DNA of 64,000 bases from an uncultured Bradyrhizobium sp. (lineage in GTDB: Bacteria; Pseudomonadota; Alphaproteobacteria; Rhizobiales; Xanthobacteraceae). The position numbers and the translations under genes were made by a program. This document shows positions 1-8,614 of this stretch, in pieces. The notes beneath the pieces were generated by a model. That model searched no databases. It saw only the letters and a program-made list of their open reading frames with translations, and was not told where the DNA came from. Where the stretch lies: contig NZ_CANSMR010000023.1 of NCBI RefSeq assembly GCF_947648125.1, forward strand, positions 1 to 64,000, read 5' to 3'. Numbering within the stretch: the stretch's first letter is position 1; every line of letters starts with the position of its first letter.

Positions 1-50
1 TCAAGGCCAAGACCGAGGCGGAATTCCGCGTCGCGCTGACGAACACCTGA
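1..50 (+). CDS. 3' end of an unidentified gene
   Basis: An open frame enters from the left edge and stops at TGA 48-50. The last residues read KAKTEAEFRVALTNT. This is too short to assign to a family. It may be the tail of a real gene or chance coding. Confidence 0.35.
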   Translation, partial: KAKTEAEFRVALTNT

Positions 51-116
51 GATGTGTGCGCGATGATCCGACGACGTGGGCTAAAGGCACGTGCAAATTA
101 AGCGGGAGGTCCAGCT

Positions 117-701
117 GTGAAGTTATCCAGGCGAGAAACTATGTTAGGCGGCGCCGGGGCCGCGATGATAGTGGCGGCAGAAACGTTCGCCGCAGCGTCG
201 TCTAACGCTCAAGGCGCCAGCAAATCGGTCGACATCACTGCGACGCCCGGAAAGGCCGAGGCGCTCATCAGACCGCAACAGCCAAAAGTGAACCACAAGA
301 ACGACCCCATCGCATGGGCACGAAGACTCCTGGCCGCATCTGATGCTGGCGACCGGGACATTATCTTTAGTTCTTTTGCGCCGAATGCCCGTTTCCGATT
401 CGGCAACGCCGCTCCAGTGTTTGGTATCGACGCGATTTCCAAAGAGACGGGTCGAGTTGTTGGAGAAGCCAAGAAAAGGCACCATGAGATTCAGGGCGTT
501 TGGACCGGCAAAGAAGGAGATCTCGACGTCGTCAGTATTGAAGCGGACGTCACCTACACTTTCCAAAACGATGCTGCGGTAACCGTGCCGGTGACCAGTA
601 CCATCCGCATCCGAGATGACGATTTAATCGCAGATTATAGGATCTTTATTGATCTCGCACCGTTTCGCGATGCAGTTGAACGAATGGCGGTGCGACGATA
701 G
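117..701 (+). CDS. Tat-exported SnoaL/NTF2-like protein
   Basis: The 194-aa product starts at GTG 117, six bases after a clear GGGAGGT ribosome site. The N terminus has a twin-arginine motif (SRRETML) and a Gly/Ala-rich hydrophobic stretch to about residue 32, as in Tat signal peptides. Residues about 65-185 resemble a SnoaL/NTF2-like fold: a helix with RRLLAASDAGDRD, then a beta-rich part, typical of small periplasmic binding or cyclase-like proteins. No catalytic residues can be named. It stands alone on the plus strand, and its link to the regulator downstream is unknown. The family call rests on overall pattern and is tentative; the export signal is the firmer part. Confidence 0.7.
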   Translation: MKLSRRETMLGGAGAAMIVAAETFAAASSNAQGASKSVDITATPGKAEALIRPQQPKVNHKNDPIAWARRLLAASDAGDRDIIFSSFAPNARFRFGNAAPVFGIDAISKETGRVVGEAKKRHHEIQGVWTGKEGDLDVVSIEADVTYTFQNDAAVTVPVTSTIRIRDDDLIADYRIFIDLAPFRDAVERMAVRR

Positions 702-1137
702 TCCCTTGGCGCGGGTTGCCGGACGCAAACCGTGCGATCGATCAGGCGATGCGGCTGAGCGGGAGAGCGACTGATGCCTCGCACCGAACGAGCAGGACAA
801 AGAGGCGCGGGTCCTTGAGCCACGTAGCTTCCGGTAGCGCGGGGCCGGCGGAGGCCTTGCACGTTCTCGAGATTCTTGACGAAGCAGTCTTCCAAGTTGC
901 CCGCCCACTTCTCGCGGTACGCCTGGACATCGGGATCTGCGGTACCGGTGGCGGCCGATCCAATCTTCGCTTTCTTTCTCGGGAAACCCAGGTATGCTAA
1001 CCTCTGGTTGAAGCAAGCATTACTTGTGGATGCGGGACAATTCCCGCTCGAATCTTGCGGCGAATTTTTGGCGCCGCGCGCTATGGAGATTTCTGGAACT
1101 AAATTGATCGATAGTCTTAGACATGCGCGGGGGACGC
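702..1137. other. Intergenic stretch without a supported gene
   Basis: About 435 bases separate the exported protein and the LuxR gene. Open frames exist on both strands, but none has a good ribosome site or recognisable domain. A minus-strand frame through about 840-1000 gives a hydrophilic protein-like stretch (AYREKWAGNLEDCF) that could be a decayed gene; I could not identify it. The promoter of the LuxR gene should lie in the last 100 bases. Confidence 0.5.
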
Positions 1138-1845
1138 ATGACATTTTTATTGGAAGATTTTATTTCCTCATCGCAGTCGGTTCGAGCCGCGCAGGATCTG
1201 CAGACGCTTTATCTCGATGCCGTGGAGCGTGAGGGCTTTCAGAACGCGGTCTTCGCAAAGGCGCGAGACCGGAGAATCATTGGGATTCCATGGCTTCGAT
1301 TTCCGGCGGGATATTCGGAAAGTTACGTAGCAAATGAGTGGGACAAGATCGATCCGGTTGTCCACCAGATCCACTCGGCACGACGACCGTTCGCGTGGAC
1401 AGAAGTTTGCGAGAGAACAAAGCTGACTACTAAGCAAAAGGCATTTCTCGCCGATTGCCGTGCCATGGGCGTTCATTCCGGAATAACGATTCCGCTGCAC
1501 GGTCCTGGAACCGACGTAGACCTCATCAGCCTAAGCCTCCGCGACGAGAAGTCCGTGCCAACGGACCGCCTACCACTGGTTTACGGTCTAACGGTGCAAT
1601 ACCGCCTTCGGCTCAGTGAGCTAAACGGCGAGACGCAGTACTCCGGAGAGGACCTCACTACTAAGGAGATCGAATGCCTCCAGTGGTGTAAGGAAGGCAA
1701 GACGAATTGGGAGATCGGCGAGATTCTCGCAATCTCTGAAAAGACGGTCGAATTTCACCTCTCGAATACGATCAGGAAGCTGGGGGTCAGCAACCGCATG
1801 ACCGCCGTGGTCAAGGCGATCCAGCGCGGTATCATCTCGATTTGA
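1138..1845 (+). CDS. LuxR-type quorum-sensing transcriptional regulator
   Basis: The 235-aa product has the two-domain layout of acyl-homoserine-lactone receptors. Residues about 1-160 form an autoinducer-binding domain, with family-like W and D positions in the WLRFPAGYSESYVANEWDKI region. Residues about 168-235 form a LuxR/GerE helix-turn-helix (LTTKEIECLQWCKEGKTNWE, then EKTVEFHLSNTIRKLG). Start ATG 1138 is chosen because GGGGGA lies just before it; an ATG at 1123 has no such site. It is not next to its likely partner, the luxI gene 7.5 kb away on the other strand, so pairing is inferred from both being in the same island block. It could regulate the plus-strand exported-protein genes that follow. 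Confidence 0.9.
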   Translation: MTFLLEDFISSSQSVRAAQDLQTLYLDAVEREGFQNAVFAKARDRRIIGIPWLRFPAGYSESYVANEWDKIDPVVHQIHSARRPFAWTEVCERTKLTTKQKAFLADCRAMGVHSGITIPLHGPGTDVDLISLSLRDEKSVPTDRLPLVYGLTVQYRLRLSELNGETQYSGEDLTTKEIECLQWCKEGKTNWEIGEILAISEKTVEFHLSNTIRKLGVSNRMTAVVKAIQRGIISI

Positions 1846-2339
1846 GTAAGGGTCGGCTTCAAGGCCATTATCGGATGACGGTTTCGCGCGAGATCCTCAA
1901 TTGCCCACCGTCGCTCCTGCTCCGTTTGGAATAGCAAGCTCGAATCCGTGCGTCTCGCGCCATACCTGCCTGCGCCCAGGCGGCGGTCACAGCGACGAAT
2001 TGCGCGCGACGACGACCTCGAGCTTGAGCCGATCGATTTGGCAGAGTTAACATCCTGGCTCGCGAGCCGGATTCAGAGCACGAACCCAATGCCCGTGCAC
2101 GGCTAGGCCCAGCGCAGCCCCTAGGACCTCCCCTAGTTCCTGCAGAGGACTGACCACTTCATACTCAGCGTCGAACCGATTCCACTTGGGCCGGTGTGTT
2201 GACGCGCAGCCCAGCGGGGCGTGGACTGGGATACGGGAGATCGCGGCGGGCCGCGAATTGGGGACGGGGATTGGAAACTCATTTCGATCAAAATAACGAT
2301 GCCCTTCGGGCAGTCGCCACTCCGACGCCGTTCGGATGC
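1846..2339. other. Intergenic stretch without a supported gene
   Basis: Nearly 500 bases follow the LuxR stop. I see no RNA gene, repeat or convincing open frame. Short frames on the minus strand lack ribosome sites. The promoter for the lipoprotein gene should be in the right half. Confidence 0.4.
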
Positions 2340-3176
2340 ATGCGCGCCGTTGCAATGGCGGCGACGATGACAGGTCTCTCCGCCTGTTCGGTCATTCCTG
2401 ATCTGCCCGACGAATTCGAGATGCCAGTACAAAGCATTCTGCACAATGCAGTTTGCGAATTGCACTGGGCATTTGAGGACCTCTCCGATCATCAGAAATT
2501 CCCGAATTTCAAAGCCGATCAGTGGGCCGCTGCCATATCGCTGGCTCCGAAGGTGGATGTCGAACTGTCCGCCCGCCTCGGCTACACCGGCAAGAGCACT
2601 ACGGACCCCAAGATCCTACGTTACGTCACATGGACTCTCGGGACGACACCTGGCCTCGAATACGACGTCAAAGGTCACCGGGACGGTTCGGTTTCATTCT
2701 CTTTGCACTCCTCTCAATTGCTCTTCCGTAACGGATTCAACCTGCAAAATTGCGATCGACCCGACGCGAACGCTTTCGTTTCCCAACAATACCTTGGGGT
2801 TCAGGCCTGGCTCGAAAGATTGATACCGCGCACCGGTAGCGGTCTCGAGATGCTCACCAACCCGGACAAGCCTGCATTCAATACGGAGATCATCATCAAG
2901 TACGACGGAGGCTACGGAGGTCCGACCTGGTTCGTTCCGAACGGTTCGACAATAAGCGCAACGTTCTTTGGATCGCGGATTCGGGACGAAACCCTTTCGA
3001 TCGCGTTCACCCCCGATCCGAAAAAGGTACCAGTCAACACCTTGCCGCTTGGCGCTCCCATCGTAAAACCCACCGCGGTCCCTGCCCCATCGCACGTGTC
3101 ACCTGGCGCCCAGCTCAGATTGGACCAGATCCAGCAGGAAGAAATCCTCCGCAATCTCCGGATACAAGGCCAATGA
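2340..3176 (+). CDS. Putative lipoprotein of unknown function
   Basis: The 278-aa product begins MRAVAMAATMTGLSACS, a short hydrophobic signal ending in a lipobox (LSAC), so it is probably anchored in a membrane after cleavage at Cys16. ATG 2340 is chosen because it places the lipobox correctly; the open frame runs further upstream without a plausible signal. The rest is soluble and ends in a Pro-rich linker and a Gln/Glu-rich helix (LDQIQQEEILRNLR). I recognise no domain. Its stop overlaps the next gene's start by four bases (ATGA), so the two are probably co-translated. Confidence 0.7.
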   Translation: MRAVAMAATMTGLSACSVIPDLPDEFEMPVQSILHNAVCELHWAFEDLSDHQKFPNFKADQWAAAISLAPKVDVELSARLGYTGKSTTDPKILRYVTWTLGTTPGLEYDVKGHRDGSVSFSLHSSQLLFRNGFNLQNCDRPDANAFVSQQYLGVQAWLERLIPRTGSGLEMLTNPDKPAFNTEIIIKYDGGYGGPTWFVPNGSTISATFFGSRIRDETLSIAFTPDPKKVPVNTLPLGAPIVKPTAVPAPSHVSPGAQLRLDQIQQEEILRNLRIQGQ

Positions 3177-3598
3177 GAAAAAGCCGATCGAATAAGGCGC
3201 TGTGGGTCCTCTCCTTTGCCCTGTTACTCTCCGGCACAATATTCGTCCGTACAGCGCACTCGGCAGGCAAATCTGCCTCCGCAAGCGCGCCCGAGGTTTG
3301 CACGGGTGCTTCGGGACCCCATGTGCTCTTCCTAATGTTCTTGAACGCACCGCCGCGCGTCAATGGTCCCGACTGGGTCCTCCAGACGACGGGTTCGATG
3401 GAGTTCGACACTTGCGACGCGTGCGCTGGTGCGGCTCAGTCGGTCGCGAATTCGATCGTTCGTACCCCAACGATCAATCTGGTCGGATGGTGCTTCCCCA
3501 AGGATCCCAACAACGCGAGCAATTTCCTGCGCAGCGAAAAGACCGGTCCCGGAAACATACCCTTGACTCCTCCACTCAATCTCCGGCCGCAACGCTAA
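3173..3598 (+). CDS. Small secreted or periplasmic protein, unknown
   Basis: The 141-aa product has a signal peptide (positive MRKSRSNK, hydrophobic WVLSFALLLSGTIFV, Ala-rich cleavage near residue 30). The mature part has several cysteines (EVCTGA, FDTCDACAGA, GWCFP) that could form disulfides outside the cytoplasm. Its ATG overlaps the lipoprotein stop (ATGA). I recognise no family. Position suggests it works with the lipoprotein and the secreted proteins after it. Confidence 0.65.
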   Translation: MRKSRSNKALWVLSFALLLSGTIFVRTAHSAGKSASASAPEVCTGASGPHVLFLMFLNAPPRVNGPDWVLQTTGSMEFDTCDACAGAAQSVANSIVRTPTINLVGWCFPKDPNNASNFLRSEKTGPGNIPLTPPLNLRPQR

Positions 3599-3773
3599 TC
3601 GAACCGGGTACGGGTCGAAGGCGGCTGCGCCGACCATCGTCCCGCGGTGACCGGCGTTTGCTCGTCGTCTCGGCGGACCTCCCCACGAGAGAGCTTGCCG
3701 CTAGGGACCCTCCCAGTTTCGGAAGACCGGCGCATTGGCTTGACTGGATCGCCGAACGTGGAGGAGGAGATTT

Positions 3774-4895
3774 ATGTCATTGCGATTCGCTTCGATGGTT
3801 TGCCTGGCGGCGGTAGCCGTGGCCACGGCACCCGCTCTCACCCATGCCGACGACGCGGAGTTGGCCCTTAATTCGCCCGACCAATTCAACTGGTCTCTCT
3901 TCGTGAAGGTGAATGCGCCGGCTCCCGACGGTAAAAATAGACTTTGGGAAACATGGGCCGACAACCCTACGACCTTTCCGAGCAGACCATCCCGAACCGA
4001 CAAGCCCAAGTTTCCCACGCAGGCGCCTCAGCGCGCGCTCGAGGCGGTGAGCCAACAGATCCTCCGAGCTGCCCTCATCGGCCGAAACCGGCTCAGGATT
4101 TCGCCTGACGGCTCGGAGGAAGTACGTCGTAACCAGGCCTCCTTCGACTTCATCGTGAACAACAATCTGTACTTCCGGGAAGGAATTGTAGACGCGGTGA
4201 AGGCCCAGAAGCCTCTCTCCTTTCCGCCGGAATCTATCGAACTCAAGGCAGTCTGGAAGCCGATGGATGGCTTGGCGCCGGCGCAACGAGCCCGCTATTA
4301 CGTGAACAAGACGCCCGACGGTCGAGAGTTCGGCCTCGTCGGGTTGCACATCATGACCAAAGCGGTGCCAAACTGGACTTGGGCCACCTTCGAACAAGCC
4401 GACAATGTGGCCCGCTGCGACATCATTGGATGCCGTGACCACTTCGGCACCGAGAAAGCCGACGTCAAACCAAATGACATGCCCAACAAGGGTTATCCGG
4501 AGTGCAAGCACACGGCGGCGCTCGACAAGATGTTCACCGATGCCGGCCTGCGTGAAGGATTCTGGGCCTTCTACTGCCTCAAGGGCTCTCAGATCGATTT
4601 CGCCGATCAAAGCGCGTGGGGCACGCGGCTGGCCAACTCAATTACGGAAGACGGATTCGTCGACACGTCGTCCTGCATGTCGTGCCATTCCCGTTCGGCC
4701 CTCAACACATCTGCAAAGTCAAAATTTTCTGGCGGCTTCAATCCCGATGGGACCGGTCCTCTCGGATATCCGGACCCAGGCACGTTCTTCGCAACGAAGC
4801 CGCCGTTCAAATTCACCGATCCGAGACCTCCCTACCAATTTCTGCCTATGGATTTCGTCTGGTCCTTCACGAAGGCGAGGAGTGCCGTTCAATGA
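3774..4895 (+). CDS. Secreted c-type cytochrome-like protein
   Basis: The 373-aa product starts after a strong GGAGGAGGAG ribosome site. It has a Sec signal peptide (cleavage likely after THA near residue 25). A single heme c attachment motif CMSCH lies at residues about 301-305 in a C-terminal domain; the larger N-terminal part is not a standard cytochrome fold and has its own cysteines (RCDIIGCRD, PECKH). It should be periplasmic. Proteins of this shape are often annotated only as cytochrome c family. Its stop overlaps the protease start by four bases (ATGA), so redox protein and protease are probably made together. Confidence 0.75.
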   Translation: MSLRFASMVCLAAVAVATAPALTHADDAELALNSPDQFNWSLFVKVNAPAPDGKNRLWETWADNPTTFPSRPSRTDKPKFPTQAPQRALEAVSQQILRAALIGRNRLRISPDGSEEVRRNQASFDFIVNNNLYFREGIVDAVKAQKPLSFPPESIELKAVWKPMDGLAPAQRARYYVNKTPDGREFGLVGLHIMTKAVPNWTWATFEQADNVARCDIIGCRDHFGTEKADVKPNDMPNKGYPECKHTAALDKMFTDAGLREGFWAFYCLKGSQIDFADQSAWGTRLANSITEDGFVDTSSCMSCHSRSALNTSAKSKFSGGFNPDGTGPLGYPDPGTFFATKPPFKFTDPRPPYQFLPMDFVWSFTKARSAVQ

Positions 4896-6091
4896 TCAGC
4901 TCAGGCTTCCGCTATTCTCGATTCTTTTTGGTATCGGCGGCCACGCTGTCGTGGTTTCTGGCTGATCCGGCCTGGGCTTTCGATCTAAAGTCTATCAACA
5001 ACTTGAACTCGATAGGCGCCGCGGCCAAACCCAATGTCATCATCGACCGGATAGGACCCGCAGGCATTCCCAAACGGTTGGATGCCGAACAGGTTCTTCC
5101 TGAAGTCAATCTGTCGAAGAAGATATCGGAAGCGAAGGATCAGCCTGTGGCAAAGGTCCTCCGCGACCTGGTGACGTCTTCTTCCAAGGCGGGATTCCAG
5201 ACGTCCCTGAACGCGGCGCTCGGAATAGATTATAAGTCGATCGAAGATCAACTGCCGGACCTATTCGGAACTCCTCCTACAGTCGAGAGCTCACCCGTCT
5301 TCGAACAGAACGTCACGTCGCTGGTCGCGAAGCAATCCGGTGAGCCCGGCTTCCTCAGGATTTGGCGCGGACAGAAGGTCGTCAAGCCCGATGTCTATCA
5401 GGATGTCGTACTCGTTTCGGGCAATGGCGGCTTGTGTACGGGGACACTCGTCGACCCGTTGCATGTCGTCACGGCCGCGCACTGCTACTGTGGCGGGATA
5501 AGCCACGAGGTAGCGGTAGGAACGAGCCTGCTTGACGTGACGACGAGAGCCGAAGTTGATGCTGAAAAATCGAAAAGCCATATCGACTGCGATCAAATGA
5601 CGCCCAAGAATGTCGCGGCGAACGTAGGCAAGGGAGATATCGCTCTCCTCACACTCAAGACCGCCTTGAACGGCGTGACACTGAGAAAGATTGCGACTGA
5701 GCCGGTTATCCGCGCCGCGGCTTCCGTCAGGGCAGTAGGTTTCGGCAAGACTGAGGATACGGGAGCCGGCACGAAATTTGTCGTGGACATCGTGGTCGCT
5801 TCTTACGATTGCAAGGGCGCGGCCGTGAGCGGCGGAGGCAAATACGGATGTACTGCAGATTCCGAAATGATCGCCGCGGGATTGAACCGCGACACCTGCA
5901 ACGGCGATAGTGGCGGTCCTATCTACATACTGGGTCAGGACATCAACCTCTATTTTGCAGCCGTTACATCTCGCTCGGTGGACCCGAGCGGAGCGTGCGG
6001 CAAAGGCGGCATCTACGCCAAACTTACGGTACCTCAAGTGAAGCAGTGGTTGCTCGACGGCGGAGTCGCGACAACGGCATTCGCGCAATGA
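4892..6091 (+). CDS. Secreted trypsin-like serine protease
   Basis: The 399-aa product starts at ATG 4892, overlapping the upstream stop. Residues 1-30 form a signal peptide ending WAFD. A propeptide-like region (about 30-140) precedes an S1 chymotrypsin-fold domain. The triad is visible: His197 in VVTAAHC, Asp249 in KGDIALL, Ser340 in CNGDSGGP. Paired cysteines around the active site fit an exported, disulfide-bonded enzyme. It is a different lineage from the cytoplasmic trypsin-like gene at 14562-15497. Substrate is unknown. It is the fourth gene of a compact plus-strand group behind the LuxR regulator. Confidence 0.9.
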   Translation: MISSGFRYSRFFLVSAATLSWFLADPAWAFDLKSINNLNSIGAAAKPNVIIDRIGPAGIPKRLDAEQVLPEVNLSKKISEAKDQPVAKVLRDLVTSSSKAGFQTSLNAALGIDYKSIEDQLPDLFGTPPTVESSPVFEQNVTSLVAKQSGEPGFLRIWRGQKVVKPDVYQDVVLVSGNGGLCTGTLVDPLHVVTAAHCYCGGISHEVAVGTSLLDVTTRAEVDAEKSKSHIDCDQMTPKNVAANVGKGDIALLTLKTALNGVTLRKIATEPVIRAAASVRAVGFGKTEDTGAGTKFVVDIVVASYDCKGAAVSGGGKYGCTADSEMIAAGLNRDTCNGDSGGPIYILGQDINLYFAAVTSRSVDPSGACGKGGIYAKLTVPQVKQWLLDGGVATTAFAQ

Positions 6092-6205
6092 CGCGACCAT
6101 TTGGCGATTGATGCAGAGAAACGCCCGATCGGACGCAATTTTGGTGATGAGACTGAGAGCGACGTTCCCGTCGCTCCAGACCGGATCAAGCCGGAGCATT
6201 CGAGC

Positions 6206-7072
6206 ATGCCGCCTGCAAGCCGCCTATTGACGTTCGGGCCTCGGGCCTTAGCGAACGAACGGTCGATCCTTATCGATGGGAACTCCGTCGCCTTCATACG
6301 TGCGGGTGGCCAAGGGGCAGCGGTATTGCTGATCCACGGAAATTCGGCCTGCAAGGAAGTATTCGAGCATCAGATCTCATTCCTTGCGGAATGCGGCCTC
6401 GACGTCATTGCCGCCGACCTCCCGGGCCACGGCGCATCGGACAACGCATCGGAGCCGCGCGAGACGTACAGCTTTCCAGGTTATGGCCGTGTGCTGCGAC
6501 GTCTAATGTCAGGGCTGGGCATCGATCAGTACCACGTCGTGGGATGGTCGCTGGGCGGACATATCGGGCTCGAAATGTGGTTCGAGGACGAGGCTGTACG
6601 CTCTCTGACGATTACGGGCACGCCTCCTGTCCGCTTGAGCCCGATTGGTGCATCGGAAGGATTTCTTCCTTCCACAGTGATGGACTTGGCCGGCAAGGAA
6701 AACTTTTCTCGTGCCGACGTCTCCGCTTACGGTAGCGCGATGCTTGGAGAGTCGATCGATCCGGATTCATGGTTCGGACGACGCGTGGCCAGGACAGACG
6801 GCACCGCCAGAAGCTTGATGCTGCAGAATGGTTTGGCCGGCCTTGGCCACGACGAGGAGAGCGCCGTCGCGCTTTGTCCGAAGCCACTCGCGATCCTGCA
6901 GGGAAGAAACGATCCCTTCGTCAACCTTTCGCATTTGGAACGCTTGGCTTATGGAAACTTGTGGCTCAACAGCCCCGTGATGATTGACGGCGGACATGCG
7001 CCGCACTGGACGCATCCGAGTGAATTCAACCGATGTCTAGTGAACTTCATCGCCGAGTCAGACGGCCCCTGA
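6206..7072 (+). CDS. Alpha/beta hydrolase
   Basis: The 288-aa product has the alpha/beta-hydrolase fold: LLIHGNSACKEVF oxyanion region, PGHGASDN, nucleophile Ser115 in GWSLGG, acid Asp in GRNDPFV, and catalytic His in GGHAPHWTHP. No signal peptide is seen, so it is cytoplasmic. The start is uncertain: ATG 6206 keeps the whole fold; TTG 6101 would add 35 residues. It converges on the luxI-linked aminotransferase gene. Hydrolases of this fold include AHL lactonases (AidH type), esterases and dehalogenase relatives, so a quorum-quenching role is possible from location alone and unproven. Confidence 0.85.
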   Translation: MPPASRLLTFGPRALANERSILIDGNSVAFIRAGGQGAAVLLIHGNSACKEVFEHQISFLAECGLDVIAADLPGHGASDNASEPRETYSFPGYGRVLRRLMSGLGIDQYHVVGWSLGGHIGLEMWFEDEAVRSLTITGTPPVRLSPIGASEGFLPSTVMDLAGKENFSRADVSAYGSAMLGESIDPDSWFGRRVARTDGTARSLMLQNGLAGLGHDEESAVALCPKPLAILQGRNDPFVNLSHLERLAYGNLWLNSPVMIDGGHAPHWTHPSEFNRCLVNFIAESDGP

Positions 7073-7130
7073 GCGGGGCGCGTGCGGCGCTCGGCAAGCA
7101 TCGCGCGCCTTGGCTCTCCCCTGATCCCCT

Positions 7131-8405
7131 TCAGGCCGCGCGCTGCTCGTTTCCGCAATGGACCTCGATCGCCTCGCCGAGCCTGCGCAGACCCTCGGCG
7201 AATATCTCCAGTTCGATATTGAGCGGGGCAAAAATCTTGATTACTTCGCCGCGCGGTCCGCAGTCCTCGATGAGAAGTCGCCGCCTGCGCGCGTCTTCAG
7301 CGACAGCTGCAGCGATATCTGGATCCCGGAACTGAAGCCCGGCCATCATTCCGATGCCTTTCGTCCGTTGCACAATGGTCGGGTGCTTGGCTGCAGCTGC
7401 CTCCAACCAGTGACCAAGCATCGCCGATCTGTCCTCTACTCCTTTCTGAAACGAACGATCTGACCAGATATCTATAGCGCCTGCCGCGGCGACAAAGGCC
7501 ATGTTGTTTCCCCGGAACGTGCCGTTGTGCTCTCCCGGTGTCCACGCATCGAACTGGGGAGCCACGAGGTTCAGGGCCATCGGGAGGCCGATTCCGCTGA
7601 TTGATTTCGAAAGACAAATAGCATCCGGTACGATGCCGGCGCGTTCGAAGCTGAAGAAAGAGCCGGTGCGTCCGCAGCCGGCCTGCACGTCGTCGACAAT
7701 CAGCAACGCCCCCGTTTTCGAGGCGATCTGCCTTAGCTTCCGAAGCCACGCTTCCGAAGCTACGTTCAATCCCCCTTCGCCTTGCACGGTTTCCACGATA
7801 ATTGCCGCGACCGGGTCTATCCCTCCCGAGGGATCGCCCAACATGGTCTCAAAGCGCTCGAGATCCTCCATGCCTGCGCCATGATAGCCGTCGTAAGGCA
7901 GCCTCACGACGCCGTCCATCGTTCCCTGTAGCCCCCGCCTCGCGTTCAGCGATCCGGTTGCCGCGAGAGCGCCCATCGACATCCCGTGAAAACCATTGGT
8001 GAAGGCCACCACGTTGTGTCTGCCAGTGTACTTGCGTGCGAGCTTCAACGATGCCTCCACGCAGTTGGCCCCCGTCGGGCCGGTGAATTGAAGGCGGTAG
8101 TCGAGCCCTCGCGGACCCAGAATTTGGGTCACGAACTTATCAATGAAATCACGCTTTGCTTTCGTATGGAAGTCGAGCGCGTTTCCGATACCGTCCCGAT
8201 CGAGGTAGTCGATGATGGCACGCTTCAGTGTTGGATGGTTGTGTCCAAGGTTCAGCGAACCGCACCCTGCGACGAAATCGATGAATTCGTTTCCATCCGC
8301 ATCCCGAACGATTGCACCTCGGGCAGTCACGAAAAGATTGGGGGTCTGTCTACAATAGTAGCGGACTCCGGATTCGAATTGATCGAAGATCGTTGAACTG
8401 GTCAA
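7131..8405 (-). CDS. Class III aminotransferase, EctB-like (diaminobutyrate type)
   Basis: The 424-aa PLP enzyme matches the EctB/DABA aminotransferase subgroup of class III: N terminus IFDQFESGVRYYCR, GHNHP, GPTGANCVEASLKLAR, VETVQGEGGL, DDVQAGCGRTG, and PLP lysine Lys267 in LSKSISG. EctB converts aspartate semialdehyde and glutamate to 2,4-diaminobutyrate. No ectA or ectC is in the window, so ectoine synthesis is not supported here. The start is TTG, overlapping the upstream stop as TTGA; the residues after it align with the EctB N terminus, which supports this start. It is the last gene of the luxI operon, so the product may be quorum-linked. Confidence 0.88.
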   Translation of the reverse strand: MTSSTIFDQFESGVRYYCRQTPNLFVTARGAIVRDADGNEFIDFVAGCGSLNLGHNHPTLKRAIIDYLDRDGIGNALDFHTKAKRDFIDKFVTQILGPRGLDYRLQFTGPTGANCVEASLKLARKYTGRHNVVAFTNGFHGMSMGALAATGSLNARRGLQGTMDGVVRLPYDGYHGAGMEDLERFETMLGDPSGGIDPVAAIIVETVQGEGGLNVASEAWLRKLRQIASKTGALLIVDDVQAGCGRTGSFFSFERAGIVPDAICLSKSISGIGLPMALNLVAPQFDAWTPGEHNGTFRGNNMAFVAAAGAIDIWSDRSFQKGVEDRSAMLGHWLEAAAAKHPTIVQRTKGIGMMAGLQFRDPDIAAAVAEDARRRRLLIEDCGPRGEVIKIFAPLNIELEIFAEGLRRLGEAIEVHCGNEQRAA

Positions 8406-8614
8406 GCTCGGATGTTCCTTCTTGCGCTCTTCTTCTCCGTGGCGGATACGGACTTTGCCGCCTGCTTCAATTTTCTCCGTATCGACAGCAGATCGCTTGA
8501 GATTGACTCGAGCCCTGCATCGTGTGCGACTCTACTGAGATATGCGAGAGCGTCGGCCATCCTCGCCGCAACAATTTCGGCGGGTTCTTCGGCGTCGACG
8601 GATTCCTCTTTCAT
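8402..8614 (-). CDS. Small protein between luxI and the aminotransferase
   Basis: The product is 70 aa, starting at ATG 8614 (MKEESVDAEEPAE), which overlaps the luxI stop by four bases (ATGA). Its own stop overlaps the aminotransferase TTG start (TTGA). The sequence is acidic then helical (AARMADALAYLSRVAHDAGL) with a basic tail (KKSARRNIRA). Small genes coupled to luxI are known in rhizobia (CinS behind CinI); size and position fit that idea, but I see no clear sequence match. A longer frame upstream exists but lies inside luxI. Confidence 0.7.
   Translation of the reverse strand: MKEESVDAEEPAEIVAARMADALAYLSRVAHDAGLESISSDLLSIRRKLKQAAKSVSATEKKSARRNIRA

Noticed and set aside
635-1144. A 169-codon minus-strand frame before the LuxR gene
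   Set aside because: No ribosome site, no domain, and composition shifts along its length. At most a decayed remnant.
7131-8405. Ectoine biosynthesis
   Set aside because: Only an EctB-like gene is present; no ectA or ectC in the window.
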